From: Nocardioides lijunqiniae
GTDB taxonomy: Bacteria; Actinomycetota; Actinomycetes; Propionibacteriales; Nocardioidaceae
Direction of reading: 5' to 3'
NCBI RefSeq assembly: GCF_015024225.1
Contig: NZ_JACJGM010000001.1
Location: 124,001 to 188,000 of the forward strand
Length of the DNA: 64,000 nucleotides
The position numbers and the translations under genes were made by a program. Below the pieces are notes generated by a model that did no database searches, was not told where the DNA came from, and saw only the letters and a list, made by a program, of their open reading frames with translations. Below are positions 56,074 through 64,000 of the stretch, in pieces. Each line of letters begins with the position of its first letter. The first letter of the stretch is position 1.

Positions 56074-56561
56074 CCCAGGCCCCCGGCCCCGACGGCGGCC
56101 CGCCGCCGGGCTCGCTGCGCCCCACCCCACCCGCCGCGCTGGCGGGCTGGGCGGTCGCGGGCCTCGCGATCGGCTGGCTGGTCCACCCGCTCTCCGAGCG
56201 GGTGGGCGGCACGGCGCCCGTGGTCTCGTGGACCCAGCCGCTCGCGCTGCTGCTCGTCGCCGCCATCCTCGGCGCCGCGGCGCACGCCACCTGGCGCTCG
56301 GTCCACGTGCGCCGCGAGCGGCTGGAGTCGCACCAGGCGGTCAACCGGCTGGTGCTCGCGCGTGCCTGCGCCTACGTCGGCGCGCTCGCCGGGGGCGGCT
56401 ACCTCGGCTACGGGCTGAGCTGGCTGGGCTCGGAGGCCGAGCTCGGCGACCAGCGGCTGCTGCGGTCCGTGGTCGCCGCGGTCGGCGGGCTGGCCGTGGT
56501 GGTCACGGCCCTGCTCCTCGAGCGGGCCTGCCGGGTGCCCGGGGACCCGCCCCCCGCCTGA
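56070..56561 (+). CDS. DUF3180 membrane protein
   Basis: The 163-residue protein has four hydrophobic segments (ALAGWAVAGLAIGWLVHPL, PLALLLVAAILGAAAHATW, ACAYVGALAGGGYLGYGLS, LRSVVAAVGGLAVVVTALLL). This family is typically found directly after folK in actinobacteria. Function is unknown. It overlaps folK by 4 bp. Confidence 0.88.
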   Translation: MTQAPGPDGGPPPGSLRPTPPAALAGWAVAGLAIGWLVHPLSERVGGTAPVVSWTQPLALLLVAAILGAAAHATWRSVHVRRERLESHQAVNRLVLARACAYVGALAGGGYLGYGLSWLGSEAELGDQRLLRSVVAAVGGLAVVVTALLLERACRVPGDPPPA

Positions 56562-56597
56562 GCACCGCCTGACCACCGCCTGACCACCGCCTGACCG
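56554..56597 (+). repeat. Four tandem 11-bp units (CCGCCTGA[G/C]CA)
   Basis: The repeat starts within the last codons of the DUF3180 gene and its first copy holds that gene's TGA. Because the unit is 11 bp, the TGA in successive copies falls in different frames, so readthrough would be stopped quickly. Confidence 0.7.
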
Positions 56598-56690
56598 CCG
56601 TACGTCGGCCGCGTCACAGCGGCAACTCCGGCCCCATGCGTCGCGGCGCGTCTGCGCCCGCGCGACCGCGCCGCGACCTACTGTCAGCAC

Positions 56691-57272
56691 ATGGCTTCCC
56701 CGTCCAGCACGCCCGTGCGCCGACGCCAGCGGTCCACCCGCCTGGTCGTCGCCGGCACGCTGCTCCTCGTCGCCGCCCTGGCCGTCGCCGGGACCGCCCT
56801 CACCGGCTCGTGGCTCGCCGTCACCCTCGCCGGCATCCTCGCGGTCGGCCTCGGTGCCGCCGCCACCCGCATCACCCACGCCGAGCTCGCCGACTCCCGG
56901 CGCGAGGCGGCGCGCGACCGCGCCACCCAGGCGCAGGGCTACCGCGACATCACGGTCGCCCGCACCGCCGAGAACGCCGCGTACGTCGTCGCGACCTCGG
57001 CCCGCATCGCCGACCACGAGCAGACCATCGCCACCCTCGAGCGCGACCTGGGCGACGCCCAGGGCTGCCTGGTCGAGGCGCACCAGAAGCTCGCCGCCGA
57101 GCAGCGGCGTGCCGAGGACGCCGAGCGCGACATCGTCTCGCTGCGCACCCGGCTCGACGCCGCGGAGGAGCGGGCCGCCGAGGCCATCGTCCGCGTGGCG
57201 GAGATCGAGCGCGAGCTCGACGTCGTCACCGCCGAGTGGCAGGCCGCCCAGGCCACCCGCAAGCACGCCTGA
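56691..57272 (+). CDS. Hypothetical membrane protein with cytoplasmic coiled coil
   Basis: The 193-residue protein has two adjacent membrane segments (about 19-37 and 42-60) and then a long Ala/Glu/Arg-rich coiled coil (about 65-185). No family is recognised. TACTGT (56679-56684) lies 6 nt before the ATG, so it has a leaderless promoter. The layout is that of a small membrane-anchored scaffold. Confidence 0.72.
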   Translation: MASPSSTPVRRRQRSTRLVVAGTLLLVAALAVAGTALTGSWLAVTLAGILAVGLGAAATRITHAELADSRREAARDRATQAQGYRDITVARTAENAAYVVATSARIADHEQTIATLERDLGDAQGCLVEAHQKLAAEQRRAEDAERDIVSLRTRLDAAEERAAEAIVRVAEIERELDVVTAEWQAAQATRKHA

Positions 57273-57320
57273 GCACCCACGCGGCGCACCCGTGACGCCG
57301 TACTGGGAGAATCGTCGTTC

Positions 57321-58415
57321 GTGAGCACCGACGAGTCCCGATTCGAGAGCGACCCCGACGAGCTCCTGCCCGAGCAGCCCGGCCTGCCCACCGGCTGGTC
57401 CGTGGAGTCGCCCGACCCCGGCGACCGCTTCACGCTGGCGCGGCTGACCCACCTGCTCCGGGCCCACGAGCAGCACGGGCGGGGCTGGGCCGGCTCCGGC
57501 CTCGACGACGTCCTCGTCGAGGTGTCCGAGGCCGGGCTGCGCACCCGCGAGAACGTCGTGGTGCGCGACGCGGCCGGCGAGATCCAGGCCTGGGGCAGCG
57601 TCCACGACCGCGCCGGCGGGCGGATGCTCTTCGTCCACATCGTCTCCCGCGACCTCACCGAGGGGCTCGGCCGATCCTGCTCCGACGTCCTCGTGGAGTG
57701 GGCCGTCGGCCAGGCTCGCGCCGTCGGCGCGGCCCGGGGGCTCGAGGTCCAGCAGATCGACACCGGGTCCTTCGCCGACGACGACCGTCAGCACCGCTGG
57801 CTCGAGGCGGGCGGCTTCACCAAGGTCCGCACCTGGTGGCAGATGAGCCGCCCGGTCACCTCGGACGAGGCCGACCTGGTCCCCTCGCCCGAGCGCTGGG
57901 AGACCGAGAAGGCGCGCTTCCGCCTGGTGCGGCGCGGCCGGGACGGGATGCCCGACGAGGACGACCTGCGCGAGGTGCACGAGGTGCTCGAGGGGGCCTT
58001 CGTCGACCACTTCAACTCCTGGGCCGAGACCTTCGACGAGTTCATGAGCCGGCTGCGCGAGGACCCCGGCCACCGCTGGGACCACTGGTGGCTCGCCGAG
58101 GTCGACGACGGCGACGGGCCGACCCCGGTCGGTGCGCTGATCGGCACCCACTCCGAGTCGGCCAACGGCCCCGACGGCTCCTACGTGGCCTACATCGGCG
58201 TGCTGGAGGCCGCCCGCGGCCGCGGCGTGGCCAAGGGGCTGCTCCGCACGGTCATCGCGGACGCCGCCGCCCGCGGACGCGACCGGGTCACCCTCGAGGT
58301 GGACGCCGACTCCTCCACCGGCGCCGACGGCCTCTACGTGTCCATGGGCTGGGTCACCAAGTACGTCACCGAGTCCTGGCACCGCGACGTGCCCGTCGAC
58401 GAGGGCCCCGGCTAG
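57321..58415 (+). CDS. Tandem GNAT N-acetyltransferase
   Basis: The 364-residue protein contains two GNAT domains. The second is better preserved, with YVAYIGVLEAARGRGVAKGL as acetyl-CoA loop and VTLEVDADSSTGADGLYVSM as the distal motif. The first has degenerate loops (VSRDLTEGLGRSCSDVLVEW). Mycothiol synthase (MshD) has the same two-domain plan, but sequence does not prove that role. Its stop overlaps the ABC ATPase stop by 4 bp. Confidence 0.82.
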   Translation: MSTDESRFESDPDELLPEQPGLPTGWSVESPDPGDRFTLARLTHLLRAHEQHGRGWAGSGLDDVLVEVSEAGLRTRENVVVRDAAGEIQAWGSVHDRAGGRMLFVHIVSRDLTEGLGRSCSDVLVEWAVGQARAVGAARGLEVQQIDTGSFADDDRQHRWLEAGGFTKVRTWWQMSRPVTSDEADLVPSPERWETEKARFRLVRRGRDGMPDEDDLREVHEVLEGAFVDHFNSWAETFDEFMSRLREDPGHRWDHWWLAEVDDGDGPTPVGALIGTHSESANGPDGSYVAYIGVLEAARGRGVAKGLLRTVIADAAARGRDRVTLEVDADSSTGADGLYVSMGWVTKYVTESWHRDVPVDEGPG

Positions 58416-59419
58416 CGCTCCAGCGACGCGCGCAGCGCGCGGTGCACGCCGTTGGGGGTGAGGACGCCGACGAAGCGGGGGCCGTCCTTGACGCCCACCA
58501 TCATCCGGTCGTCGCGCAGCATCGTCGCGAGCGCCTGCTCCAGGGTGCTGTCGAGGTCGATGGTCGAGGCGAGGTCGCCGACGCTGACGCCGTCGAGCGG
58601 CTCGATGTGCGCGACGTCGAGCGGGGTCACGCTGAGCCGGCGCAGGCCGTGCTCGGAGCCCACGAAGTCGGCCACGAAGTCGTCGGCCGGTCGCGCCAGG
58701 AGCTCCATGGGGGTGGCGTACTGCGCCAGGCGCCCACCGACGGCGAAGATCGCGACCCGGTCGCCCATCCGCACGGCCTCGTCGATGTCGTGGGTCACGA
58801 GCACGACGGTCTTGCCCAGGTCGCGCTGCAGGTGCAGGAACTCGTCCTGCAGCCGCACCCGCACGACCGGGTCGACGGCGCCGAACGGCTCGTCCATCAG
58901 CAGCACCGGCGGGTCCGCGGCGAGCGCCCGGGCCACGCCGACCCGCTGCCGCTGGCCGCCGGAGAGCTGGTGGGGGTAGCGGTCGCCGTACGTCGCGGGG
59001 TCCAGCCCGACGAGCTCCAGCAGGTGGTGGGCCCGCTCGCGCGCCACGGACTTGGACTCGCCGTAGAGCAGCGGCACCGTCATCACGTTGGCGGTGATCT
59101 TCTGGTGCGGGAACAGCCCGACCTGCTGGATGACGTAGCCGATGCCGCGCCGCAGCTGGACGGGGTCCTCGCCGGTGACGTCCTTGCCGTCGATCTCGAT
59201 GCGCCCCGTGGTGGGCTCGATCAGCCGGTTGATCATCTTCAGCGTCGTCGACTTGCCGCACCCGGACGGGCCGACGAGGCAGACCAGCTCGCCGCGCCGG
59301 ATCTCGAGGTCCAGCTCCTGCACGGCGACCGTGCCGTCGTCGTAGGTCTTGCCCACGCCGCTGAGACGGATCATCGGTGCGGAGTCGTCGCCCGGGGCCC
59401 CGGAACGGGTAGCGTCCAT
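58412..59419 (-). CDS. Osmoprotectant (glycine betaine/choline-type) ABC transporter ATPase
   Basis: The 335-residue protein has Walker A GPSGCGKST, signature QLSGGQRQRVGVARAL, Walker B VLLMDEPFGAVDP and switch His in VTHDIDEA, then a CBS-type region in the last 70 residues (VGDLASTIDLDSTLEQALAT), as in OpuCA/ProV. CBS domains sense ionic strength in this family. The ATG at 59419 has TAGGGT (59431-59426) 6 nt upstream; this -10 lies inside the divergent permease gene. Confidence 0.9.
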   Translation of the reverse strand: MDATRSGAPGDDSAPMIRLSGVGKTYDDGTVAVQELDLEIRRGELVCLVGPSGCGKSTTLKMINRLIEPTTGRIEIDGKDVTGEDPVQLRRGIGYVIQQVGLFPHQKITANVMTVPLLYGESKSVARERAHHLLELVGLDPATYGDRYPHQLSGGQRQRVGVARALAADPPVLLMDEPFGAVDPVVRVRLQDEFLHLQRDLGKTVVLVTHDIDEAVRMGDRVAIFAVGGRLAQYATPMELLARPADDFVADFVGSEHGLRRLSVTPLDVAHIEPLDGVSVGDLASTIDLDSTLEQALATMLRDDRMMVGVKDGPRFVGVLTPNGVHRALRASLER

Positions 59420-59431
59420 GCGGTGACCCTA
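59410..59431. promoter_or_regulatory. Interpenetrating divergent leaderless promoters
   Basis: Plus strand: TAGCGT (59410-59415) then 7 nt to GTG 59423. Minus strand: TAGGGT (59431-59426) then 6 nt to ATG 59419. The start codons are 3 bp apart and each -10 lies in the first codons of the other gene. Confidence 0.65.
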
Positions 59432-60154
59432 CCCGCGGCGCTGCTCACGGCAGCAGGGTCGGCGCGCGAGCCGAAGTGCTACGCCAACACGCAGGACGCC
59501 AACGAGTGGGTCTGCTGGCAGTACGTCGAGGACCGCAGCGACCAGATCCTCGACGCCCTGCAGTGGCACGTCCAGATCACCCTGGCGGCGCTCGTGCTCG
59601 CGGTCCTCATCGCGTTCCCCCTCGCGCTGCTGGCACGGCGGTTCCCCCGTGCCGAGGCCTGGGTGCTCGGCGGCGCGACCGGGCTCTACACGATCCCCTC
59701 CCTCGCGCTCTTCCCCCTCTTCCTTCCGTTCACCGGCATCTCCGCGACGACCGTCGTCCTCGGGCTGGCGCTCTACGCGCTCACCGTCCTGGTGCGCGCC
59801 ATCCTCGACGGACTGCGGGGAGTGCCCGACGAGGTGCGCGAGTCGGCGACCGGCCTGGGCTACGGCAGGGGCAAGCTCCTGCTCAAGGTCGAGCTCCCGC
59901 TCGCCCTGCCCGTGATCGTGGCCGGACTGCGCGTGGCCACCGTCTCCACCGTGGCCCTCACGACCGTGGGCAGCCTCGTCGAGGGGACCTACGGCGGCCT
60001 GGGGCGGCTGATCGCCCACGGCGTCGATGCGAACTTCCGTGCCGAGCTCCTGACCGCCTCGGTGCTCTGCGTGCTGCTGGCGCTGGTGCTCGACGCGGTC
60101 CTGGTGCTCGCCCAGCGGGCCCTGACGCCCTGGGCGAGGGGAGGTCGGGTGTGA
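59423..60154 (+). CDS. Osmoprotectant ABC transporter permease 1
   Basis: The 243-residue permease has about five membrane segments after a 45-residue N-terminal extension with two cysteines (CYANTQDANEWVCWQYV) that is unusual for OpuCB-like proteins and may lie outside. The coupling loop reads VRESATGLGYGRGKLLLKVE. GTG start from a leaderless promoter; it overlaps permease 2 by GTGA. Confidence 0.87.
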   Translation: MTLPAALLTAAGSAREPKCYANTQDANEWVCWQYVEDRSDQILDALQWHVQITLAALVLAVLIAFPLALLARRFPRAEAWVLGGATGLYTIPSLALFPLFLPFTGISATTVVLGLALYALTVLVRAILDGLRGVPDEVRESATGLGYGRGKLLLKVELPLALPVIVAGLRVATVSTVALTTVGSLVEGTYGGLGRLIAHGVDANFRAELLTASVLCVLLALVLDAVLVLAQRALTPWARGGRV

Positions 60155-60939
60155 ACGTCTTCTCCGACTCCCTCGCCTACCTCTTCGACGGCGCCAACTG
60201 GCGCGGGTACGACGGCATGCTCGCCCTCCTCGTCGAGCAGCTGCTGCTGACGGCGACCGCGATGGTCCTCGCCGCCGGAGTGGCCCTCCCGCTCGCGCTG
60301 ACCCTCGGCCACCTCGGCCGGGGAGGGTTCCTCGCGATCAACCTGACGAACTTCGGGCGTGCGGTCCCGACCTTCGCCCTGCTCGCGATCTTCGTCGTCG
60401 CCGATCCCTGGGGCTGGACGGGCGGACGCTTCCCCGGCGCCGCGGAGCTCGGCCCCTACGGCCGGGCGGGCGCCTCCACGCTCGCGGCCCTGGCCCTGTT
60501 CGCCCTGCCGCCCATCGTCACGAACGCCTACGTCGCCATGCGCGAGGTGCCCGGCGAGGTCGTCGAGGCCGCCCGCGGCATGGGGATGACCGGTCGCCAG
60601 CTCTTCTTCCGGGTCGAGCTGCCCCTCGCGCTGCCCCTCATCGTCTCCGGACTCCGGCTCGCCCTGGTGCAGGTGTGGGCGACCGCCACCATCGCCGCGC
60701 TCGTGGTCGGTCCCGGTCTCGGGAAGGTCATCGTCGACGGCTTCGACTCGGAGGACTACGGCAAGGGGATCGCCGGCGCCGTGGTGGTCGCGGTCATGGC
60801 GCTCGTGCTCGAGGTCGCCGCCTCCCTCGTCGAGCGGTGGGCCCGCCCCGAGAGTGGTCCGCCCCCTGCGCGAGACGTCGAGGCGGCGGTGTCGGTGCCA
60901 GCGCCTACTGTGGGAGCGTCGGCCGACGGCGGCCACTGA
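60151..60939 (+). CDS. Osmoprotectant ABC transporter permease 2
   Basis: The 262-residue permease has about six membrane segments and the coupling loop VEAARGMGMTGRQLFFRVEL. It is the OpuCD-like partner of permease 1, translationally coupled to it. The last 35 residues are a Pro/Ala-rich cytoplasmic tail. Confidence 0.87.
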   Translation: MNVFSDSLAYLFDGANWRGYDGMLALLVEQLLLTATAMVLAAGVALPLALTLGHLGRGGFLAINLTNFGRAVPTFALLAIFVVADPWGWTGGRFPGAAELGPYGRAGASTLAALALFALPPIVTNAYVAMREVPGEVVEAARGMGMTGRQLFFRVELPLALPLIVSGLRLALVQVWATATIAALVVGPGLGKVIVDGFDSEDYGKGIAGAVVVAVMALVLEVAASLVERWARPESGPPPARDVEAAVSVPAPTVGASADGGH

Positions 60940-61004
60940 CGAGGGTCTGCCCCCGTCACCGGACACGCGCAGGCTCACCTGCGGGACACAGAAGGTGCAG
61001 CACC

Positions 61005-61961
61005 ATGACCCGAATTCCAACCCCGGCGCGCCTGCTGGCGGCCCTGGCGGTCTCCGCGACCCTCGTCCTCTCCGGCTGCGCCGGCGACGACCTCGACGAC
61101 GACAAGAGCGGCGGAGGCGGCGGCGGCGGCGACGGCGAGAAGGTCACCATCGCCAGCCAGGACTTCGACGAGGCGGCGCTCGTCACGCAGATGTACGCCC
61201 AGCTGCTCGACGACGCCGGCTACGACGTCGAGACGCAGCTCGTGGGGCAGCGCGACATCTACCTCAACCAGATGCCCGACAACATCGACATCGCCTCCGA
61301 CTACCTCAGCGGCATCGCCGACCTGGTCAACACCCAGGCCAACGGCGCCGACGCCGAGCCGATCTCGAGCAACGACACCCAGGCCACCATCGACGCGGTG
61401 ACCCCGCTCCTCGCCGACAAGGGGATCGAGCTCCTGGACGCGTCCCCGGCCAACTCGCAGAACGCCTACTTCATCACCGAGGACTACGCCGAGCAGCTCG
61501 GAGGGGCCACGGCGCTCTCCGACCTCGAGGGCGAGTCCGTCACCCTGGCCGCCAACAAGGACTGCCCCGGGCGCGCCGACTGCCAGGCGGGCCTCGAGGA
61601 CGTCTACGGCATCACGGTGGCGAAGTTCCTCGGCACCGGCTTCGCCTCGCAGCAGACCTACGACTCGGTGCTCAACGGTGAGTCCGACCTCGGCCAGACC
61701 GGCACGCTGGACGTCACCCTGGAGGACCGCGGCCTGCTGCTCCTCGAGGACGACAAGGGCATCCAGCCCGCGCAGAACTTCATCCCCGCGGTCGGCAGCG
61801 ACTTCATCGCCGACCACGAGGACGTCGCCGACATGCTCAACGAGCTCATGGCCGCGCTCGACAACGAGAAGCTCGGCGAGCTGCTCGTGAGGGTCACGGT
61901 CGACCGCGAGTCCATCGAGGACGTGGCCGGCGACTTCCTCCAGGAGGAAGGCCTGGTCTGA
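61005..61961 (+). CDS. Osmoprotectant ABC transporter substrate-binding lipoprotein
   Basis: The 318-residue protein has the lipobox LVLSGC (Cys near 25), a glycine-rich linker and an OpuAC-type domain: VTIASQDFDEAALVTQMYAQ, then the long binding lobe ending KLGELLVRVTVDRESIEDVA. Ligands of the family are betaine, choline or carnitine. GAAGGTG lies 7 nt before the ATG. It completes the divergent ATPase/permease system. Confidence 0.9.
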   Translation: MTRIPTPARLLAALAVSATLVLSGCAGDDLDDDKSGGGGGGGDGEKVTIASQDFDEAALVTQMYAQLLDDAGYDVETQLVGQRDIYLNQMPDNIDIASDYLSGIADLVNTQANGADAEPISSNDTQATIDAVTPLLADKGIELLDASPANSQNAYFITEDYAEQLGGATALSDLEGESVTLAANKDCPGRADCQAGLEDVYGITVAKFLGTGFASQQTYDSVLNGESDLGQTGTLDVTLEDRGLLLLEDDKGIQPAQNFIPAVGSDFIADHEDVADMLNELMAALDNEKLGELLVRVTVDRESIEDVAGDFLQEEGLV

Positions 61962-61999
61962 GGGTGTTTTGCGGCGCGGGGCCCGGGGAATAGTCGCGT

Positions 62000-62629
62000 A
62001 TGAAGACACTCTCGGGCCTCGCGGCCGCCATGCTCACCCTCGCTCTCGCCGTGGTCGGCAACGTCGTCGCCACCACGGCCCCGGCCCAGGCCGCCACCGG
62101 TGCCATGCGTCCCTGCCGCATCAGCGACTGGGACGGCGGAAAGTCCAAGACGTTCCGCCAGATCACGCTCAAGAAGTCGAGGTTCGGCATGACCCATGCC
62201 GTGCGTCGCCGCATCCCCGCCGGCGTCGGCTTCACCCGCAAGGTCGAGCTGACCAAGATCGACGTCCTGTCGGCGTCGCTCGAGGCGTCCGCGACGGTCA
62301 AGGCCGACGCCGGGGCCTTCTTCGCCAAGGCCTCCGTCGAGGCAGGGGTCAAGGTCGGTGCGGCCGGCTCCAAGACGACCTCGAAGTCCGTCACCGAGAC
62401 CTTCGACGTCGCCAGCGCCAAGCGGGACCGGCTGTTCGTCTTCTACGCCGGGTACCAGACCTTCGGCTTCCGTGCGCACAAGCGGATCTGCAACCACGGA
62501 CAGCACGACTCGTATGGTCAGCTGCGGAGCTTCGACGTCATCGACGAGAGCGGCGCCGTGCTGTGCCCGGCGTCCCGCTACAAGAAGGGCTCCGTCAAGT
62601 ACCAGATCGCCCGCAAGGGTGGCTGCTGA
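62000..62629 (+). CDS. Secreted hypothetical protein
   Basis: The 209-residue product has a signal peptide (LAAAMLTLALAVVGNVVATT, cleavage near AQA-AT). The mature part has four cysteines and a central Ala/Lys/Ser/Val-rich amphipathic stretch (about 75-135), followed by FVFYAGYQTFGFRAHKRICN. I recognise no family. The alternating pattern could be beta-strands. A strong hairpin terminator follows. Confidence 0.75.
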   Translation: MKTLSGLAAAMLTLALAVVGNVVATTAPAQAATGAMRPCRISDWDGGKSKTFRQITLKKSRFGMTHAVRRRIPAGVGFTRKVELTKIDVLSASLEASATVKADAGAFFAKASVEAGVKVGAAGSKTTSKSVTETFDVASAKRDRLFVFYAGYQTFGFRAHKRICNHGQHDSYGQLRSFDVIDESGAVLCPASRYKKGSVKYQIARKGGC

Positions 62630-62674
62630 CCCGTTGCGGCGCTCCACGACCGTTCCGACGGCGTAGCCCCGGAA

Positions 62675-62702
62675 CGGCCCCGCGGGCGCGCCCGCGAGGC
62701 CG
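62675..62702. terminator. Hairpin after the secreted-protein gene
   Basis: CGGCC-c-CGCGGGCG pairs with CGCCCGCG-a-GGCCG: a 28-bp palindrome with one mismatch pair. It lies 45 bp after the stop. Confidence 0.6.
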
Positions 62703-62722
62703 TCCTCCGCCGTCTCTCCGCT

Positions 62723-62728
62723 TACACT
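62723..62728 (+). promoter_or_regulatory. -10 box upstream of the GT-C-like gene
   Basis: TACACT lies about 46 nt before the GTG at 62775, leaving a leader that contains the ribosome site AGGAGAGGGG. Confidence 0.45.
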
Positions 62729-62774
62729 TCACGCCGCGGCTCGGTGGAGAGACGCGGCGCAGGAGAGGGGCCTT

Positions 62775-64000
62775 GTGACGGACAGCGAGACCACCGGGAC
62801 GTCGACGGACGGCCCGGTCGACACCGGCCGGACCGGTGCCACGGCTGTCCCCGAGGTCCCGCGCCGCAGCCAGGCGGCCCCGGTGAGCCGACTGCCCCAG
62901 CTGGCGGCCGGCGGCGCGCTGGCGGCGACGCTCACGTGGGTGGTCGTCGTGGTGCTGTGCGCGCGCCGGGGGCTCGACCTCACCGACGAGAGCTTCTACC
63001 TCCTGAGCTACCGCTGGTGGAACGTCAACTTCGACGCGTTCACCGGCGTGCAGTACGTCTACGGGCCGGTCTTCCAGCTGCTGGGCTACGACATCGGGCT
63101 CCTGCGCATCGTGCGCCTCCTGGTGACGGTGGCGACGCACGCCTGGCTCGGCTGGGCGTTCATGGGATGGCTGCGGGTGCAGCGGCCCTCGGCGCCCGAC
63201 ACCCGCTGGTGGGAGGTCGCCGGCGCCGCCACGATCACCGCCTGCGCCGGCATCACCTACTCCTGGCTCCCGCTCAGCCCGGGCTACAACGACCTGGCGC
63301 TCTCGTGCGCGTTCGTCCTCGCCGGCGGCACGCTGCGCGTCGCGCGTGACAACGCCCTCGACCGGCCGCCGCCGGCCTGGGTGCCGGTCGGCATGGGCGC
63401 CGCGGCCGTCGTGATGGCGCTGGCCAAGTGGTCCTCCGCCGCGCTGGTGCTGCTCGGCGTCGTGGTGGTCCTCGTGGCCGTCCACGTCGCCGCGCGCCAG
63501 AGCCTGGTGCGGCTCGGACGGCTGGCGGCGCTGGGAGTGGCCGGGGTGCTGCTCATGGCCGGGTTCGTGCAGTTCCTCCTCGTGCCGTTCCAGACCATCG
63601 TCCCGCCGATGCTGGAGGTCAACTCCCGGGTCGCCGACTCCACCAACTCGCCCGGCGCGCTGATGGCCCGCTACCGCACCGGCGGCGAGACCCTCGTCGA
63701 CGACGTCGTCGCGCAGTACTGGCCGCTGCTCCTGGCGGCCGTGCTGACGCCGCTGCTGGCGCGCTGGATGAGGATCGGCGTCACGCTCGCCGTGCTCGCC
63801 CTCGGCTGGAGCGTCGTGCAGGTGGTGCGTCGCGACGGCACCCTGGCCGGCTCGCCGAACCTGCTCACCTTCACGGTCACGATCTTCGCGCCGCTCGCCG
63901 CGGTCCTGCTCGCCGCCATGGCGGCCGGCCTCGTCTCGGCGGTGCGGGAGCGCGGCAGCCGCCAGGACGGGGAGGGCTCGTGGCGCCCGCACCTGGCGCG
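62775..64000 (+). CDS. Polytopic membrane protein, GT-C glycosyltransferase-like, 3'-truncated
   Basis: The frame is open from the GTG at 62775 to the end of the window (over 400 residues). After a 40-residue hydrophilic lead there is a membrane segment, then RRGLDLTDESFYLLSYRWWN; an acidic DE in the first outside loop is the hallmark of GT-C enzymes (ArnT/PMT/GT39). At least eight further hydrophobic segments follow. It may transfer a sugar from a polyprenyl phosphate donor. The ribosome site AGGAGAGGGG supports the start. The C-terminus is outside the window. Confidence 0.72.
   Translation, partial: MTDSETTGTSTDGPVDTGRTGATAVPEVPRRSQAAPVSRLPQLAAGGALAATLTWVVVVVLCARRGLDLTDESFYLLSYRWWNVNFDAFTGVQYVYGPVFQLLGYDIGLLRIVRLLVTVATHAWLGWAFMGWLRVQRPSAPDTRWWEVAGAATITACAGITYSWLPLSPGYNDLALSCAFVLAGGTLRVARDNALDRPPPAWVPVGMGAAAVVMALAKWSSAALVLLGVVVVLVAVHVAARQSLVRLGRLAALGVAGVLLMAGFVQFLLVPFQTIVPPMLEVNSRVADSTNSPGALMARYRTGGETLVDDVVAQYWPLLLAAVLTPLLARWMRIGVTLAVLALGWSVVQVVRRDGTLAGSPNLLTFTVTIFAPLAAVLLAAMAAGLVSAVRERGSRQDGEGSWRPHLA

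Noticed and set aside
55728..59261. 1177-codon minus-strand open frame over folK to the osmoprotectant ATPase
   Set aside because: It overlaps five supported genes and shows only low-complexity Arg/Gly/Ala sequence.
62595..63992. 465-codon minus-strand open frame at the window end
   Set aside because: The plus-strand frame from 62775 has membrane segments, a ribosome site and a GT-C-like motif; the minus frame is charged low-complexity sequence.

Overview
The window is about 70% GC, densely coded on both strands, and rich in GTG starts and ATGA/GTGA-coupled operons. Many start codons have a TAnnnT -10 box only 6-8 bases upstream and no Shine-Dalgarno, which is the pattern of leaderless actinobacterial mRNAs. 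The gene content (F420-type oxidoreductase, DUF3180 beside folK, KstR-type operators, bacteriophytochrome) points to an aerobic actinobacterium. Nocardioidaceae (Nocardioides-like) is my best guess, but that is inference.

Layout. 1-5730: tail of a class III aminotransferase, then a complete branched-chain-amino-acid-type ABC importer. 5749-11335: RpiR regulator, P5C dehydrogenase (pruA), ornithine aminotransferase (rocD), Asp/Glu racemase and LysR regulator, a likely ornithine/proline catabolic island. 11345-20353: unknown and secreted proteins, an ABC-F ATPase, a secreted serine hydrolase, an NfeD/flotillin pair and a three-gene ABC unit. 20361-22228: an XRE regulator coupled to a secreted protein, divergent from an HTH protein and an ImmA/IrrE-like metallopeptidase. 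22225-29131: AGE-family epimerase, hexapeptide acyltransferase, STAS protein, hemerythrin, F420-type reductase, a bacteriophytochrome-PP2C fusion and a HemK-like methyltransferase. 29200-33435: a catabolic cluster (OYE-type reductase, DapB-N-like protein, SDR, MBL hydrolase) preceded by two KstR-like operators. 33440-35384: NIPSNAP, GNAT and esterase genes. 35440-39281: a TPP riboswitch and thiamine-type ABC importer. 39316-44634: PAP2, NlpC/P60, acyl-CoA oxidase-like protein and methyltransferase. 44751-50443: ppa, dacB, a DUF2342-type metalloprotease, tilS, hpt and a divergent prs. 50616-56561: ftsH and the folate genes folE, folP, folB, folK and DUF3180, interrupted by an antisense methyltransferase. 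56691-61961: coiled-coil membrane protein, tandem GNAT and an osmoprotectant ABC system. 62000-64000: an unknown secreted protein and a truncated GT-C-like membrane protein.

Non-coding signals. Two roughly 90-bp elements (14211-14300 and 44645-44736) share one architecture: paired inverted palindromes around a TTCTGGG-N12-CCC(A/G)GAA core. They look like a BIME-type repeat family. Several convergent gene pairs end in short hairpins that contain the stop codons. A leaderless-promoter rule is visible across the window (ATG 6 nt and GTG 7 nt after the -10). At 59410-59431 two divergent leaderless promoters lie inside each other's first codons.

No rRNA, tRNA, CRISPR array, insertion sequence or prophage was seen, and no gene-free stretch exceeds about 240 bases.
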